The notes under the pieces are model-generated. The model was given only the letters and a program-made list of their open reading frames with translations, was not told the origin of the DNA and did not search any database. DNA of 64,000 nt, taken from Arctopsyche grandis (lineage: Eukaryota; Arthropoda; Insecta; Trichoptera; Hydropsychidae). Position numbers and translations under genes: made by a program. Below, in pieces: positions 11,147 to 22,667 of this stretch (position 1 is its first letter; every line of letters starts with the position of its first letter). Location: positions 19,619,001-19,683,000 of the forward strand of contig NC_135364.1 of the NCBI RefSeq assembly GCF_051622035.1. Reading direction: 5' to 3'.

Positions 11147-11376
11147 GACCGTTAAATAAGCACGCTGGACTCGTTCCGTGGGTGTAAAAAAGAGGCGATT
11201 TTATAGATTTTTGGCGGCTCTTAGCTCCTTTTTAAAAAATAATTAATCAAAAAAATAAAACGATAGATGCACCCCAATGGTGGATATCCATAGCATATTA
11301 CTCTAGTGCCATAATTGAGGAAAGGAGAAGTATAGTACGTTTGTATGGACAAGGTGCTGCTGTTCAGCCCTCTTAA

Positions 11377-11542
11377 GGTATGCGAGTGGAGTTGCGCAGG
11401 TCGTAGCGACGGCGGGAGGTATGGTAGGGGAAGAGGCGGTTTCGGCCACGGATGGGGCTCCAGTTCCAGTCGGCAGTCGGCCGGCGCGGCTGTCAGTGGG
11501 TGGTGGTGGTCGGTGGTCGGCAGGAGCGTGACATTTGGCGAG
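11377..11542 (+). promoter_or_regulatory. Probable nessy promoter / 5' UTR
   Basis: This GC-rich stretch lies between the M3 transposon end and the nessy ATG. The reading frame is open through it from ATG 11345, but that ATG lies inside the transposon. The first residues that match LPCAT3/nessy proteins begin at 11543, so I treat this as leader sequence. I see no TATA box. Confidence 0.4.
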
Positions 11543-14500
11543 ATGTGGCATTTGCTGAGCGTGTCGGGGCTGGCGAGCGCGGTGGGGGCGACGGAGCCGG
11601 CGCTGCGGCTGATGCTGAGCGTGCTGGCGGCGTACCCGCTGGCGTGGCTGACGCACCTGCTGGCCCCGCTGCGCAGCCCGCCGCTGCTGCTCGCCTACCT
11701 CACGCTGAGCGGCCTCGTCATCGGCGTGTACAACTTCGGCTCGGACGCCTTGCACAGCATGACCGCCGTGCTGGTGTGCCAGTGCAGCATCGTACTGCTC
11801 GGCCCCGGCAAGAGCTGCGCCCTCTTCAACCTGGTGTTCCACATGACGCACCTGCTGCTGGGCTACTGGGCCACCGGCACGGACACCTACGACATCAAGT
11901 GGACGATGCCGCACTGCGTGCTGGCGCTGCGCCTCATCGGGCTGGGCTTCGACCTGTGGGACGGCACGAAGCCCGCCGGCGAGCTGTCCGCGTCGAACCG
12001 CGCCACGGCCCTGCGCGAGCGCCCCTCGGCGCTGGAGGTGGCGGCGCTCGTCTACTTCCCGGCCAGCTACCTGGTGGGGCCGCAGTTCTCGCTGGCACGA
12101 CTGCGCGCCTACGTGGCCGGCAGCTTCACCGACCAACCAACCAACTGCGTGGTGGCCGGCTTCAAGCGCGGTCTCTTCGGCTTGGCCTACCTCGCCTTCT
12201 ACCAGTTCGGCACTCAATACTTCCCCGACTCGTACTTCCTCACCGACCAATTCATGACAGCCGGCTTCGTCAAGAAGCACGTCATCCTGGGCATTTGGGG
12301 CAAAATCGTCCTCGCCAAGTACATCTCCTGCTGGTTGCTCACCGAAGGTACAATCTCAAATCTCTCTCTCTCTCTCTCTCTAGAGACCCGTATTTTGGGG
12401 TCACCCGACAACTCGTTAGCAGATTTTCCGTAAACCGAGAATGCGCTCCAGGCATTACGTATACACGGCCATCTCTTTCTCACCCCGTGACATATTCTCA
12501 CCAGACATGTTCACCGATAACAAACGGTCTATGAAAGAGATGGCTGCATACGTAATGGCATAGTAAACAAGATCTTGGTGAACAGACGGGGTGAGAAAGA
12601 GATGGCCGTGTATACGTAATGCCTGGAGCGCATCCTCGGTTTACGGAAAATCTGTGAACGAGTTGTCGTGTCACCGTATTTTGGGCATCAATAGTGTGAA
12701 TGATATAGTTAATTCAATACAAACAAGGCATAATAGTGTGAATTGTGATATTAATTTGGGTTTAAAAAAGTTTGAAAGGTTTAAATTAGTGGAAATGGGG
12801 GGATTAAATGGTGTATTGAAGGGCATGAAATCAGTTTCTAGTATGGATGGATTGACTCTAGATATTTTAATCAACACTTGGGACATGGTTGGACCTCAGT
12901 TACTGAAATTAATAAATGAATCGTTAGAAGTGGGATCCGTTCCGGATGCATGGAAGGTGTCTACTATTGTACCGGTACCAAAGGTTACTGGCACACATAA
13001 AGCCAGTGAAATGAGGCCCATCAATATGTTACCAATTGTTGAGAAGATGCTGGAGGAAATCGTTATGATTCAATTGAAAGAGTTCATTAGTATAAATGAT
13101 TGTTTGGTTGTGGAACAGTCTGGATTTAGAGTGAAACATTCAACAGAAACCGCTATCCAATTGGTGGTTTCTGATTGAATGGAGGCGATGGATGAATCTA
13201 GCATGGTTGTTGGAGCAGTTTTTCTAGATTTTAAGCGAGCGTTCGAGACAGTAGATAGGAATATTTTATTACAAAAATTATATAAGTTAGGAATAAATGG
13301 TATAGTATTAAAGTGGCTTCAATCATACTTGAATAATAGAAGGCAAATAGTAAAAATTGATAAGGTGTTATCCTCTGAATTTGTAACACCTCATGGAGTG
13401 CCGCGAGGGTCCAAATTGGGACCCTTATTATTTATATTATATATAAATGATATTGTTAAGGTAATTAAGATGTGTAAAATACATTTGTTTGCAGATGATA
13501 CATTGATATATATAACTGGAAAGAATGTTGATGTAATGTCTGAGATTTTAAATATAGAATTAAATTATGTGAATGACTGGTTGTGTGAAAATAAATTAAA
13601 GTTGAATGTGAATAAAACAAAAATGATGTGGTTGAATGGTAAAAATAAAAATATATTGAATGAAATTAGAATTGATAATAAGTTAATTGAAAAAGTTGAA
13701 AATATAAAATACTTAGGTGTATACATAGATTCAGGACTAAATTTTAAAATGCACGCTGACTATATAATAAAAAAAATGGCTAGAAAAGTTGGTGTATTAT
13801 GTAGATTAAGAAATATTTTAAGTAAAAAAAGTAAAATTTTAGTGTTTAATTCAATTGTCTTGCCACATGTGGTTTATTGTGCCACTGTGCTTAATTTGTT
13901 TAGTGGCCAAGATTTAGAAAAAATACAGAATAAAGCTATGAGAGCTATTTTGAATGAGTAGATTTAAGAGTATTGGAAGTATGTTAGATGAATTAGGATG
14001 GATGAGTATTAGAATTAGTCTAAATATTAGTACATTGTCTTTTGTTTATAAGTTAGATCATAAGTTATTACCTTAGTATTTTGATGATTATATAATAAGG
14101 AATAGAGATAATCTAGTTTTTATACTAGAAATAAGGACAAACTAGTTGTAAGTAGAGTAAGAAAGAATAAGATGGCTGGGGGTGTTTTTCACAGGGGTGT
14201 GCTCATGTATAATGCCCTCCCTGAGTGCGTCAGGTCTGCTAAAAACATGGATGCATTCCTGCGAGGTGCAAAGAGACACCTCTGTGAGGGACAGTACATA
14301 TAAGTTAATTATAAATTTTAGAGTTAAGTATAATAATTAAGATGTATTTTTAAATTAGCTTGATAGCTAAAATATATATAAATAAATAAATAAAATATCT
14401 CTTTCTCACCCCGTCTGTTCACCAAGATCTCGTTTACTATGCCATTACGTATGCAGCCATCTCTTTCACAAACCAGACATGTTCACCGATAACAAACGGT

Positions 14501-17500
14501 CTGTGAAAGAGATGGCTGCATATGTAATGGCAGAGTTAACGAAATCTTGGTGAACAGACGGGGTGAGAAAGAGATGGCCGTGTATACGTAATGCCTGGAA
14601 CGCATCCTCGGTTTACGGAAAATCTGTGAACGAGTTGTCGTGTCACCGTATTTTGGGCATCTATTTTTGTCAATTTTAGCATTTTCATTTTGCATTTAGC
14701 GTTTTAGGGCATTCAAAATGTTCAATTTAGCGTCTATTTTTATGAAGAGTTTAATTTTAAATAATAAAAAATCTCGATGAATTTGAATAAAATTTATATA
14801 CATATATACAATTTAAAGACAACACAACCATTAAGAAATAATAGATGAATTCAAAAATGTTTTAAAATTAAAATTACAATGAAAAAAAACGTGAATATAA
14901 AAATACAAAGGCAAAAAATATGAATATAAAAATATAATACCAATTAAAATTGATTAAAACTTAACATGGAGCATATTTCTACAGATTCTTTTTTGAGATT
15001 CCTTCGACGATCGATAACAATTATATTGTATTTACTAAAATACCTTTCAGCATCCACACTATTGACGGGACACCAAGTATATTTTAGAGCGGCACAACCA
15101 AACTCTTCATATTTAATTTTTGTTGCCATCAATAATAGCTATATATCCAGCGTGGATTCACTTTTTATATTCTCTATTAATTGTCTAAAATGTGCCGATA
15201 TCCTTCCAAACATTGAGCCTCTGTTAATACATTCAACGATGGCAAGTTTCTTAAAAAAGAAAACTGTTTCTTTAACATTAATATTAGATTTTGAACCTGC
15301 CACAGATGGATTGAATAGTTTACTCAATGTTCGAAGGAATAGATTTGTCTCATTTAGTCTTGAGTGCGAGTCTAGTATTAAGACGCTTTTTTGAGCAATC
15401 TTTTGGATACACAGCTCCAACTGTCTTCTTTTGTTTACAGTAATAGACAAAAGCAGTTGCTTGGTTTCGACAGGAAAAACACCGTCTATAGTAAACTGCA
15501 AGCTCTGTTTTATCCCCTCAATTTCTTCACCTAATAAATGGGCAAAGGGATAGGAAGACCCTTCTAAATTGTCTATTAATTTTATAAATTTTATGAAAAT
15601 TTCACTTTTGTTTGTTATTCTAGCATCTATTCGCATATTTTACGAATTTAGCATCTATTAGCATGAATTAAGCATTAATAGCAAAGTGCCCAAAATACGT
15701 GTCTCTAACCGTCACTAATTGCACAAACTTATTATTTCAGATTTTCAACACAAGTCGGCAAGCATATTTGATTATAATCATGGCCCGGGCATCAGAGAAC
15801 ACTCTTGGCTCTTGCCCGGGTCGCTAGGGAACAGATCGTATTGTATTGATCTGTAAATTGATGAACATACGACTACTGGAAATAAAAAAGAACCTAAAGA
15901 AATTCGAAATCGGTTTTATACTAAAAATACGTTCTATATACCTCCAACAATGTTTTAAAATATGGTCCAAGTCTCCAAAATCGTTTTTCAATATTGTTCA
16001 TCAATAGCAAGTTTGTATTGCTCGTACAATACATTGACAGAAAACAAAACTAATATAATAAGAATAAAACGCATCCCAAAATCTTAAATATGACACTTTG
16101 ATCCTTTTTTATTTCCGATATTCATATGTATATATCACAGTGAAATTATATTTCAAGTGAAAATGTATTTTCACTAAAGTTTCAGTGGAATCATAACCAG
16201 TTACATTTTCAGAGTTGGTTTTATTCGTTTAAGATTAGATGCAGCCCAATCCAAAATGTGAGAGGAAAACTTTCTATCGTAATCTCTGAAAGCTACAATA
16301 GCTCCCTCACCGGGTTCACTGCTGATAGCGACTTGGACCTGAAAACAAAATTCAAAATAAGCCACAAATATAATATAATTCATCATAATTTAACCGTTTG
16401 CCCGCGGCCGTCTTCTATGGAAGCTTTGGGCGACAAGTCTGTAGCGCGGCTGTCTTCCATAGAATTTCTGAACTTTGCACGGGATTTTGAGGCTTATATG
16501 CGCCTATTTAAACTGTTTTTAGGTTCAAAATTGGTTGCATATATATCTGAGAGTTGAATGCCATCTATTCAATTTGCTTAAAATGAATATATACCAGTCA
16601 GAATTAGTTTTTTGTGGAACCATACTGAACCGCTTAGACGCCCAGCCGACGCGCTGGGCGTACAATTGATACGGCTGTTTGCGCCTTAAGGCGCTATGGG
16701 CTTTCAAACGGTGAAACATCGTTTATGTGACGTCACGTCTTCATACAATTGAGACGATACATCTCAATATTGTATGAAGAATGATTATTTGACAATTAAG
16801 CCAAAACTACGAGATATATTATGTATTTTATTGTTTAAAATAATACTTAATGTGTTAATTAACATATCTGGTTACTTGAGTAAATATTAAAATCTGTATT
16901 TAAGGTCGAAAACTCGATTGCCAAATTCGCGAAAAAGGTGCCGCGTACAGAGCTTGTTTGCTATATTTATTGCCGCGGGCAAAGGGTTAAGATTAGGTTG
17001 TTAGGGTTAAATTCATTAGTTAGGAGGGCTGGACGACAGCAGCACCTTGTCCATACAAACGTACTATACTTCTCCCTTCCTCAATTATGGCACTAGAGAA
17101 ATTATTTTTTTAATATGCTATGGATATCCACCATTGGGGTGCATCTATCGTTTTATTTTTTTGATTAATTATTTTTTATAGGAGCTAGGAGCCGCCAAAC
17201 ATCTATAAAATCGCCTCTTTTTTACACCCACGAAACGAGTCCAGTGTGCTTATTTAACGGTCGATTTTAAAAAAAATACGCCGATAGATGCACAGAAAGT
17301 ATCTTTCTCATACCGATGATGAAATTTTTTTAAAAATTGGTCCAGTTTTGGAGGAGAAAATAGTAGAATACGAAACCTCGATTTTGTCAATTTAAAATAC
17401 GTTTTATCTGGTCGAAGCGCAACTGTCGCATTAACTCAATATATACATACACTCAATATATATATCGAAGACAGGAACGGTAACAAAATTAAGGTTTCGG

Positions 17501-18817
17501 GTGTACAGCCCTCTTAAACGTTGTAAATTCATTGTTTGATACATTTTCACCGCTTGAATTGGTGAAAATATATTTTCACTTGAAATATGCTTTCACTGTA
17601 ACGTATATATTAAACGACACGAGAAGTTTAAATACTATCTAAATACTGCAAAAATGTTAATTTACTATAATGTAAACAAACGTTTTGAGGTCACAGAAAG
17701 AGCACAATAATGTTGCACAAAGGCGCGTTGAACTTTGCCGAACTCAGATTAAATTATATTTGTAATACATCATATCACTTTGTGACTCTCAAAACCAAAT
17801 ATTATTAATCGTATCCAGCGAACGTTGGAACTCCATAAATGTAAATATGTACATATGTTTTGAGATATGACGCAAAAGTCGTATATAGTGAACTGATTAA
17901 GTCTTTATCACAATGTTGGTCAACAGTAAACTATCGATAATTGTTAAAAATTATTTGATGAATTAACTTTGTATTTAAAAAATCCTAATTTTAAATTATA
18001 ATTTTTTCCGTACATACATACATACGTATGTCCAAATTCGATGGTCTTCGGATGATAAGTAATACAATTATGTAGGCAAATAAATATTAATAGTATGCGA
18101 TGGACCCAAAACGATAATGATTTTTTGTTTTTGCCTAAATTAGTTTGTATTCTAAATGTATTTATCGACCTATGAACCTTTGAAATTTGAGGAAAATAAC
18201 AAAATATTTTTTTTTTTTTGTTTGCAGGTGCGTGCATTACTTTTGGTTTGGCACACAACGGTATAGACAAAGGAGAAGGTACCACGAAATGGGACGGATG
18301 CAGAAATGTGAGACTGCAAACTTACGAGTTTTGCACAAAATTCGGACAGTACATTGATAGTTTTAACATAAACACGAACATGTGGGTGGCTCAATATGTG
18401 TACAAACGAGTCGCTTTCCTCGGCAGTAGACAGATCAGTCAGGGGTTAACGCTGCTCTTCCTGGCGGTGTGGCACGGATTTCACAGCGGCTACTATATGA
18501 CTTTCTTTATGGAGTTTTCGATTATGCTGATGGAGAGAGATCTGGAGAATATGGTGGACAGGAGTCACATTCTAGACGGCCTGCTGAACAATCCGCTCTT
18601 CATTGTGATCAAATTTATCATTTTGAAATTGTATGTTACCATATTTATGGGATATTGCCTGATTCCATTCACCGTGTTGAGTTTCTACAAGTGGTGGCCG
18701 GTATACCAGTCTCTTTACTTTTCAGGATTTGTTTTATTTTTGCCCTGGTTGTTTTTGTACAAGCCGATTTTGCGTTTAGTGTTGAAACCGAAAAAAATAG
18801 AAACCAAAACGACTTAA
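11543..18817 (+). CDS. nes: Lysophospholipid acyltransferase 5 (LPCAT3/MBOAT5, nessy)
   Basis: The CDS is join(11543..12347, 18228..18817), 464 aa. This MBOAT enzyme of the ER membrane puts polyunsaturated acyl chains on lysophospholipids (Lands cycle). Exon 1 (268 codons) carries many membrane segments and ends LLTE; exon 2 resumes GACITFG. The join GAAG/gtacaa...tttgcag/GTGCG keeps phase. Exon 2 has the catalytic MBOAT histidine in WHGFHSGY, preceded by [12 protein letters not shown] and [16 protein letters not shown], and ends in a basic tail. Length is near the usual 460-490 aa. Exon 1 is extremely GC-rich at third positions while exon 2 is AT-rich. The 5.9-kb intron is mostly nested transposons plus an SSR2 fragment. 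Start 11543 is chosen by similarity; an in-frame ATG at 11345 falls in transposon sequence. Confidence 0.92.
12399..12675. mobile_element. M2-family foldback MITE, 9-bp TSD GTATTTTGG
   Basis: The termini are GGTCACCCGACAACTCG and CGAGTTGTCGTGTCACC, with inverted repeats filling most of the element (CCGTAAACCGAG...CTCGGTTTACGG). GTATTTTGG is directly repeated at 12390-12398 and 12676-12684. Compared with the copies at 39020 and 14397, about 46 bp are missing from its middle. Confidence 0.8.
12690..14396 (+). mobile_element. 5'-truncated non-LTR retrotransposon with degenerate RT
   Basis: A reverse-transcriptase frame runs from about 12700 to 13961. It includes the finger region [22 protein letters not shown] start ([20 protein letters not shown]), [28 protein letters not shown] and the catalytic FADDT box near 13490. 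An in-frame TGA at 13176-13178 sits where related elements have a Trp-type codon (VVSD then MEAMDE), so it is broken. Downstream frames are shifted but still encode the C-terminal tail ([13 protein letters not shown] near 14190). It ends with a (TAAA)n-like tail at 14380-14396. The family is jockey-like by motif order; no endonuclease remains. Confidence 0.85.
14397..14647. repeat. Partial M2 copy, likely part of the retrotransposon target duplication
   Basis: The sequence corresponds to 12471-12675 of the left M2 element. It ends in the same GTTGTCGTGTCACC and the same flank GTATTTTGGGCATC (through 14661). It lacks the first ~70 bp of the MITE and starts directly after the retrotransposon tail. 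Confidence 0.7.
14944..15636 (-). pseudogene. hAT-like transposase remnant
   Basis: Two minus-strand frames, 15636-15139 and 15132-14944, are separated by a frame break. The downstream one carries the hAT dimerisation signature [16 protein letters not shown] followed by [12 protein letters not shown]. The upstream one (165 aa) fits the less conserved preceding region. The N-terminal DNA-binding and most catalytic parts are missing. It belongs to the relic bounded at 12381 and 15707. Confidence 0.65.
16239..16990 (-). pseudogene. Duplicated SSR2 exon-intron fragment
   Basis: It matches 40011-40672 of the SSR2 gene: part of the last coding exon ([20 protein letters not shown] on the minus strand), its splice acceptor and nearly the whole intron, including the intron-resident TTAA element. 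Homology begins mid-exon at 16239 and stops at the element end (CCGCGGGCAAAGGGTTAA, 16975-16990). About 70 bp at 16630-16720 are absent from the SSR2 intron. It cannot encode a protein by itself. Confidence 0.85.
17020..17517. mobile_element. M3 piggyBac-like MITE copy B (uninterrupted)
   Basis: It lies in reverse orientation relative to copy A. The left end TTAGGAGGGCTGGACG has a mutated TTAA; the right end GTGTACAGCCCTCTTAA is followed by ACG. Its roughly 500 bp serve as the unoccupied reference for the insertions in copies A and C. It is non-coding. Confidence 0.85.
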
Positions 18818-21488
18818 ACGGTTCTGTTATTTGTTATACCGACTGATGTTTTATTTTTTATTCTTATGTTAATTTTTATATTATACGTTTCAACTATTAA
18901 AATTGATCGTGTATTTGAGGAATAATATTTATTCAATATGTATGTGGTGAAAAGATGTTAGAGTAAAAGAAGGAATATGAATTATCTGAAAATCAATTAT
19001 TTTATTGTATTGAAGATGGTGTGGGCGATTAATTAAAACAGAATAAATTTTAGACGTATATTCAAGTTCTCTATGTAGTGATATTGTTAATTTTGCCAAT
19101 TTGTTTCATCTCGGTGGTTCTAGCAATCCCCTCTAGATAAACTTGGAACTAAACAGACTTTTAGATCCAATTGTGAGAATAATTAGTATTTTACTAGGTG
19201 AATTACTCACTAAATCCCATCGAAAGAAAAAATCGACTTGCCAAAACACACCCTCCGTCCGATAGAAACATTGCACAACTTTCAAGGCTAGGTTTTTGCA
19301 CGCTGACATCAATTATGTACTTTGTAAATATTGTGAACAATAATTTCTAATTCAATGACACGAATAACTTCAAGCACATTTTGTTGAATGATGACTTGCC
19401 GTACCTCTATGTATTTATTTTATAATAAAATAGTAATTTTTTTTGTATTGCACGTATCACTACTAGCTTTATAGACACTAGGAAACCAAATTGTTAATAA
19501 TATAGAAATATTGATTGCCTAGGCATGTTTGTTATTCAGTATTAAATTATAATTCGTGCAAGACATTTCAATTTTTTATGCGAGTGATTTTTCCAGTTAA
19601 TTTGAGGCAATAAAATTCAAAATTCCTAGATGTATTACCCTTTTAATTAATACTGTAAAATATGAAGTGATATAATAAAGGTTAAACTGGTCGTTTTTGT
19701 TGTTATTTCACAATTTTTTTTTCAATAATTTAATTACTCATTTACATGAAATTATAACGACGCAATGGATTTACATATGTATATAATTTTTACAAGATTT
19801 ATATTATTACTTATTTGGTTTCGTTGATTGGTATCCGGAACCGAAACAGGTATCGGGATCCAGAAATGAAAAAGTAAACCTCTTAGGCATATTAAATACA
19901 ATACTTAACTGACATTGTAATGAATGCTATGACAATGACATATTAGTTGTGCTTCTTTTCGAACACATTCAAGCAAAAAACCTATTCAAATTTGATTTTG
20001 AGGCGGAATTAATGGCGAATATTGAATATAGCAAGTGTTATAAATGGGAAACGCAAGAGCAGGGCTCTTAATTTATCTGTATAAATAAATTCAACAATGA
20101 ATATTGAATTTTTTACAATCACTGTTGCAATATATGCATCTACTTACATATACATACATATTTTATTGAAATTCATAAATACATACGAATTAGATTCAAA
20201 TTGCTCTTAAAAACCATATGAACGGAATAATTTTATTTAGAAATCAAAGTTCACTTTAAGTATAGAGTTTGAGCATTCATATTGTATTTCAAATTAAATG
20301 AATATTTAGAAATTCATTTTGAATGTTTTATAAATATAATATAACTATTTCTATACCCGTTGAAATTTCAACGGGTGCTTTCGGATTGATACATGATTTA
20401 AAATAAAGTTCCAATATGAATAATAATAATTAATCGGAATCGGAACTGAAACAGAAATCGGGAATCGGTCATGCCAATTAAATTAGGCATGAAAAAATAA
20501 TAATAAAATTATAAAAACCCCAGTAAAAATCGAATTCTAAATCGAGAATCGGATAATATGAAAAAAGAAATGTTTAAAACTTCGTAAGGAAAAGGGTGTA
20601 TGAGCTTTTAGTTTACAAAACCTAATACATAAATTTATCAATACAACGGGAATCGGTTATGTCAATTAAATTATGCAATAAAAAATAATAATTGAAGCAG
20701 AAATCGGATAATATGAAAAAGTACGTATTTTTATATCGCGTGACGTAAGCAAAAAGATGCGTCTTTATATATACATATAATCTATCAGAAAAACAACAAC
20801 ATAATCTGGAATAAAGAAGAGCTAATTGTGTTGATGTGAAATTTAAGCTTTAAATTTCAAATTAATACACAAGAATCAAGGTCGGAGAAAGAATAAAAGG
20901 AGAAACATTTATCTTAGAATGATGCAAATACAGATATTAACATAGAAATAATAATTGATAAAATCGATATTTAAACTCAAAAATAGAATATAAATATGTA
21001 CAATTTATGAGTTTAGTAAAATGGTGCCCAAATGATTGTAGAAGTAATAAAGAGTTGGAAATGGAAATTAATAAGTCAATCGCAAAAATAATTGAAAATA
21101 TTTTGATGTTCACATTATGAAAATAAATATAATAGAAGAGATATTTAATCAAACTTCCTACATATGTGCTTTGAACATTCATAATAAGAAAAATATCCTA
21201 AACTAATTTTACATATAAAAAGCAAAATAAGTGTAAGTAAAATATTTATGTATTCAATCATTCATATATTATATTTAGATAGAAAGGAAAAACTTTTCAT
21301 GAGTATTTACATAGTTTACTTTGGTTTTGATAAAATTTTACAAGCTCTCAATTCATGAGATATCTTACAATACGCTGTACATATTTATGCAAAACATCGC
21401 ATCCAATTACACTAGTTTTTAGCTTATGGGAATAAAGTAGGTTTATAAAATTTATTACTTAAAATCAACTTTTCACAATTCAAATTAT
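18818..21488. other. AT-rich intergenic region, no gene recognised
   Basis: This is the 3' UTR of nessy followed by about 2.5 kb of spacer. Diverged local duplications are visible: GGAATCGGTCATGCCAATTAAATT near 20463 recurs near 20648 with AAATCGGATAATATGAAAAA after each, and a weaker version lies near 19850. No bounded element or RNA gene is apparent. Confidence 0.4.
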
Positions 21489-22667
21489 TTATTGCACAAT
21501 TTTCCATCGTGAGGGTCTTTCACACGGTCCAGTATCTGGACACAGTCTGTTGAACGTTGTACTACTATCAAATCCCATTATTTCCCTTTCTTCCTGAATC
21601 CTGAAAGTGAATGTGCTCTCATGCGTTCCAACAAAGTACGCAGCACGAGAGCATATAATCTGATCGATTATGGCTGCCACACCTTCAACATAGTGCATAT
21701 TTTCAGGATTAAAACGCACTACAGAGAGTCCACTGTCCATTAGCGAATTTTCTAGTTCAAGATATTCCCGCTCATCGGCATCTGTTGCGATGAAGATAAG
21801 TTTTAGATTGATCTCCGGCTTCACAGCGACGGCGGTTATCTGTTTGGCCGTACTCGCAACAGAAGGTACCTGATTGGGCCTCCCCCTGGCAAAGTCTCCC
21901 CTCCTCCAATGCATCGAAATGAAATTAAAGCATTTGACCTCATCGCAATCCAACTTATCTGTAATGAAAACGCTAGCGGCTTGAATAAGTTTTTCGCTGA
22001 ATTGGACGCTTTTGCGAGCGGACCAGTATTCGGCAGTGCCGTACTCATCGTGCAAAAGTATCTCGGCATCAGTGATCATCACTGCCCTGTCCTTTGGATG
22101 CTGTGCTATAAGCTCGAAAATCTTGGAAGCGCTGCCCTGAAAAGCCACGCACTGTTCATTCCTAAAGCGAATATTGAGTCCCCAGAAATGTGTGTAAGAC
22201 CGACATGCTGATGAGTTTCTCAGCTCAAACTTATCAACGAAGCGGCCACCTTCAAAGGCATCCTCGAAGTGAGTGAGGCGATACAACCTATCAAGAACGA
22301 GGCCTGTCGTAGGGATTGCATCTTGCAGCTCCGTCACCGGAGTGTATTCCTTGAGCCGGTCCACTTGGAAGAAGTGTTTCCAGGAGAGCGGTGGCTGAGG
22401 ACGCCAGTGTGGGATCCTACTGAATGGTGGAAGAGCCAAAAGGGGTGGGTGGGCTTGCAAATGCGAGGCTACAGCCACCCTCAGGTAAACGTCTCGTCGA
22501 AGGTTGAAGCCCTCATGAGGAGACACGTCGTACAGAAGCAAGAGTTCAGGTCTCGAGCAAGAGTCGTGCTGGTCATCGTTGCTACAATCAGTCGAACAAA
22601 AGGGCAAAACCGTCAAAGCCAAGATCGAGCAAACGAGACCATGTCGAGTGATTGACATTAGTGACAT
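21489..22667 (-). CDS. O-fut2: GDP-fucose protein O-fucosyltransferase 2 (POFUT2)
   Basis: Single-exon, 392 aa. POFUT2 is an ER glycosyltransferase (GT68) that adds fucose to Ser/Thr in thrombospondin type-1 repeats. The N-terminal hydrophobic stretch (about residues 8-24, SILALTVLPFC) is a signal peptide. LLLLYDVSPHEGFNLRRDVY matches the GDP-fucose-binding start. MHWRRGDFARGRPNQVPS, near residue 255, is the conserved basic nucleotide-sugar-binding motif of this fold. STFTFRIQEEREIMGF, near the C terminus, fits the last conserved motif. No ER-retention KDEL is seen; the protein ends WKIVQ. Start ATG 22667 puts the signal peptide at the N terminus. The length is slightly short of the usual ~430 aa. 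Confidence 0.92.
   Translation of the reverse strand: MSLMSITRHGLVCSILALTVLPFCSTDCSNDDQHDSCSRPELLLLYDVSPHEGFNLRRDVYLRVAVASHLQAHPPLLALPPFSRIPHWRPQPPLSWKHFFQVDRLKEYTPVTELQDAIPTTGLVLDRLYRLTHFEDAFEGGRFVDKFELRNSSACRSYTHFWGLNIRFRNEQCVAFQGSASKIFELIAQHPKDRAVMITDAEILLHDEYGTAEYWSARKSVQFSEKLIQAASVFITDKLDCDEVKCFNFISMHWRRGDFARGRPNQVPSVASTAKQITAVAVKPEINLKLIFIATDADEREYLELENSLMDSGLSVVRFNPENMHYVEGVAAIIDQIICSRAAYFVGTHESTFTFRIQEEREIMGFDSSTTFNRLCPDTGPCERPSRWKIVQ

Larger units (their letters stand above)
7656..11376. mobile_element. M3 piggyBac-like MITE copy A, carrying two nested insertions
   Basis: It starts TTAAGAGGGCTGTACACC and ends GTTCAGCCCTCTTAA. TTAA at 7656-7659 and 11373-11376 is the piggyBac-type target. 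Removing the hAT (7759-10487 plus one TSD) and the solo LTR (10672-11146 plus one TSD) leaves about 505 bp. That length matches the complete copy at 17020-17517. The right end lies about 170 bp upstream of the nessy start codon. Confidence 0.85.
12381..15707 (-). mobile_element. hAT-like relic element, interrupted by later insertions
   Basis: The ends are TAGAGACCCGTATTTTGGGCA (12381 to about 12398, resuming at 14657) and its inverse finishing TGTCTCTA at 15707. The TIR is thus about 21 bp with one mismatch. Removing nested material leaves about 1.07 kb. The left flank is a CT microsatellite, so an 8-bp TSD cannot be judged. The interior holds the broken transposase at 14944-15636 on the minus strand. 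Confidence 0.65.
12348..18227 (+). other. nessy intron filled with nested mobile elements
   Basis: This 5880-bp GT-AG intron begins with a (TC)n run. It then holds a hAT-like relic (12381-15707) interrupted by a 9-bp-TSD foldback MITE and a retrotransposon, an SSR2 duplication (16239-16990) and an inverted M3 copy (17020-17517). The parts at 15708-16238 and 17518-18227 contain no recognisable feature except a short GGCCCGGGCA hairpin near 15781-15829. Confidence 0.8.

Noticed and set aside
11303..12534. Long overlapping open frames on both strands (325 aa minus, 360 aa plus) over nessy exon 1
   Set aside because: They are shadows of a very GC-rich coding exon. Their translations are Ala/Arg/Gly-rich with no domain, while the chosen frame matches LPCAT3/nessy.
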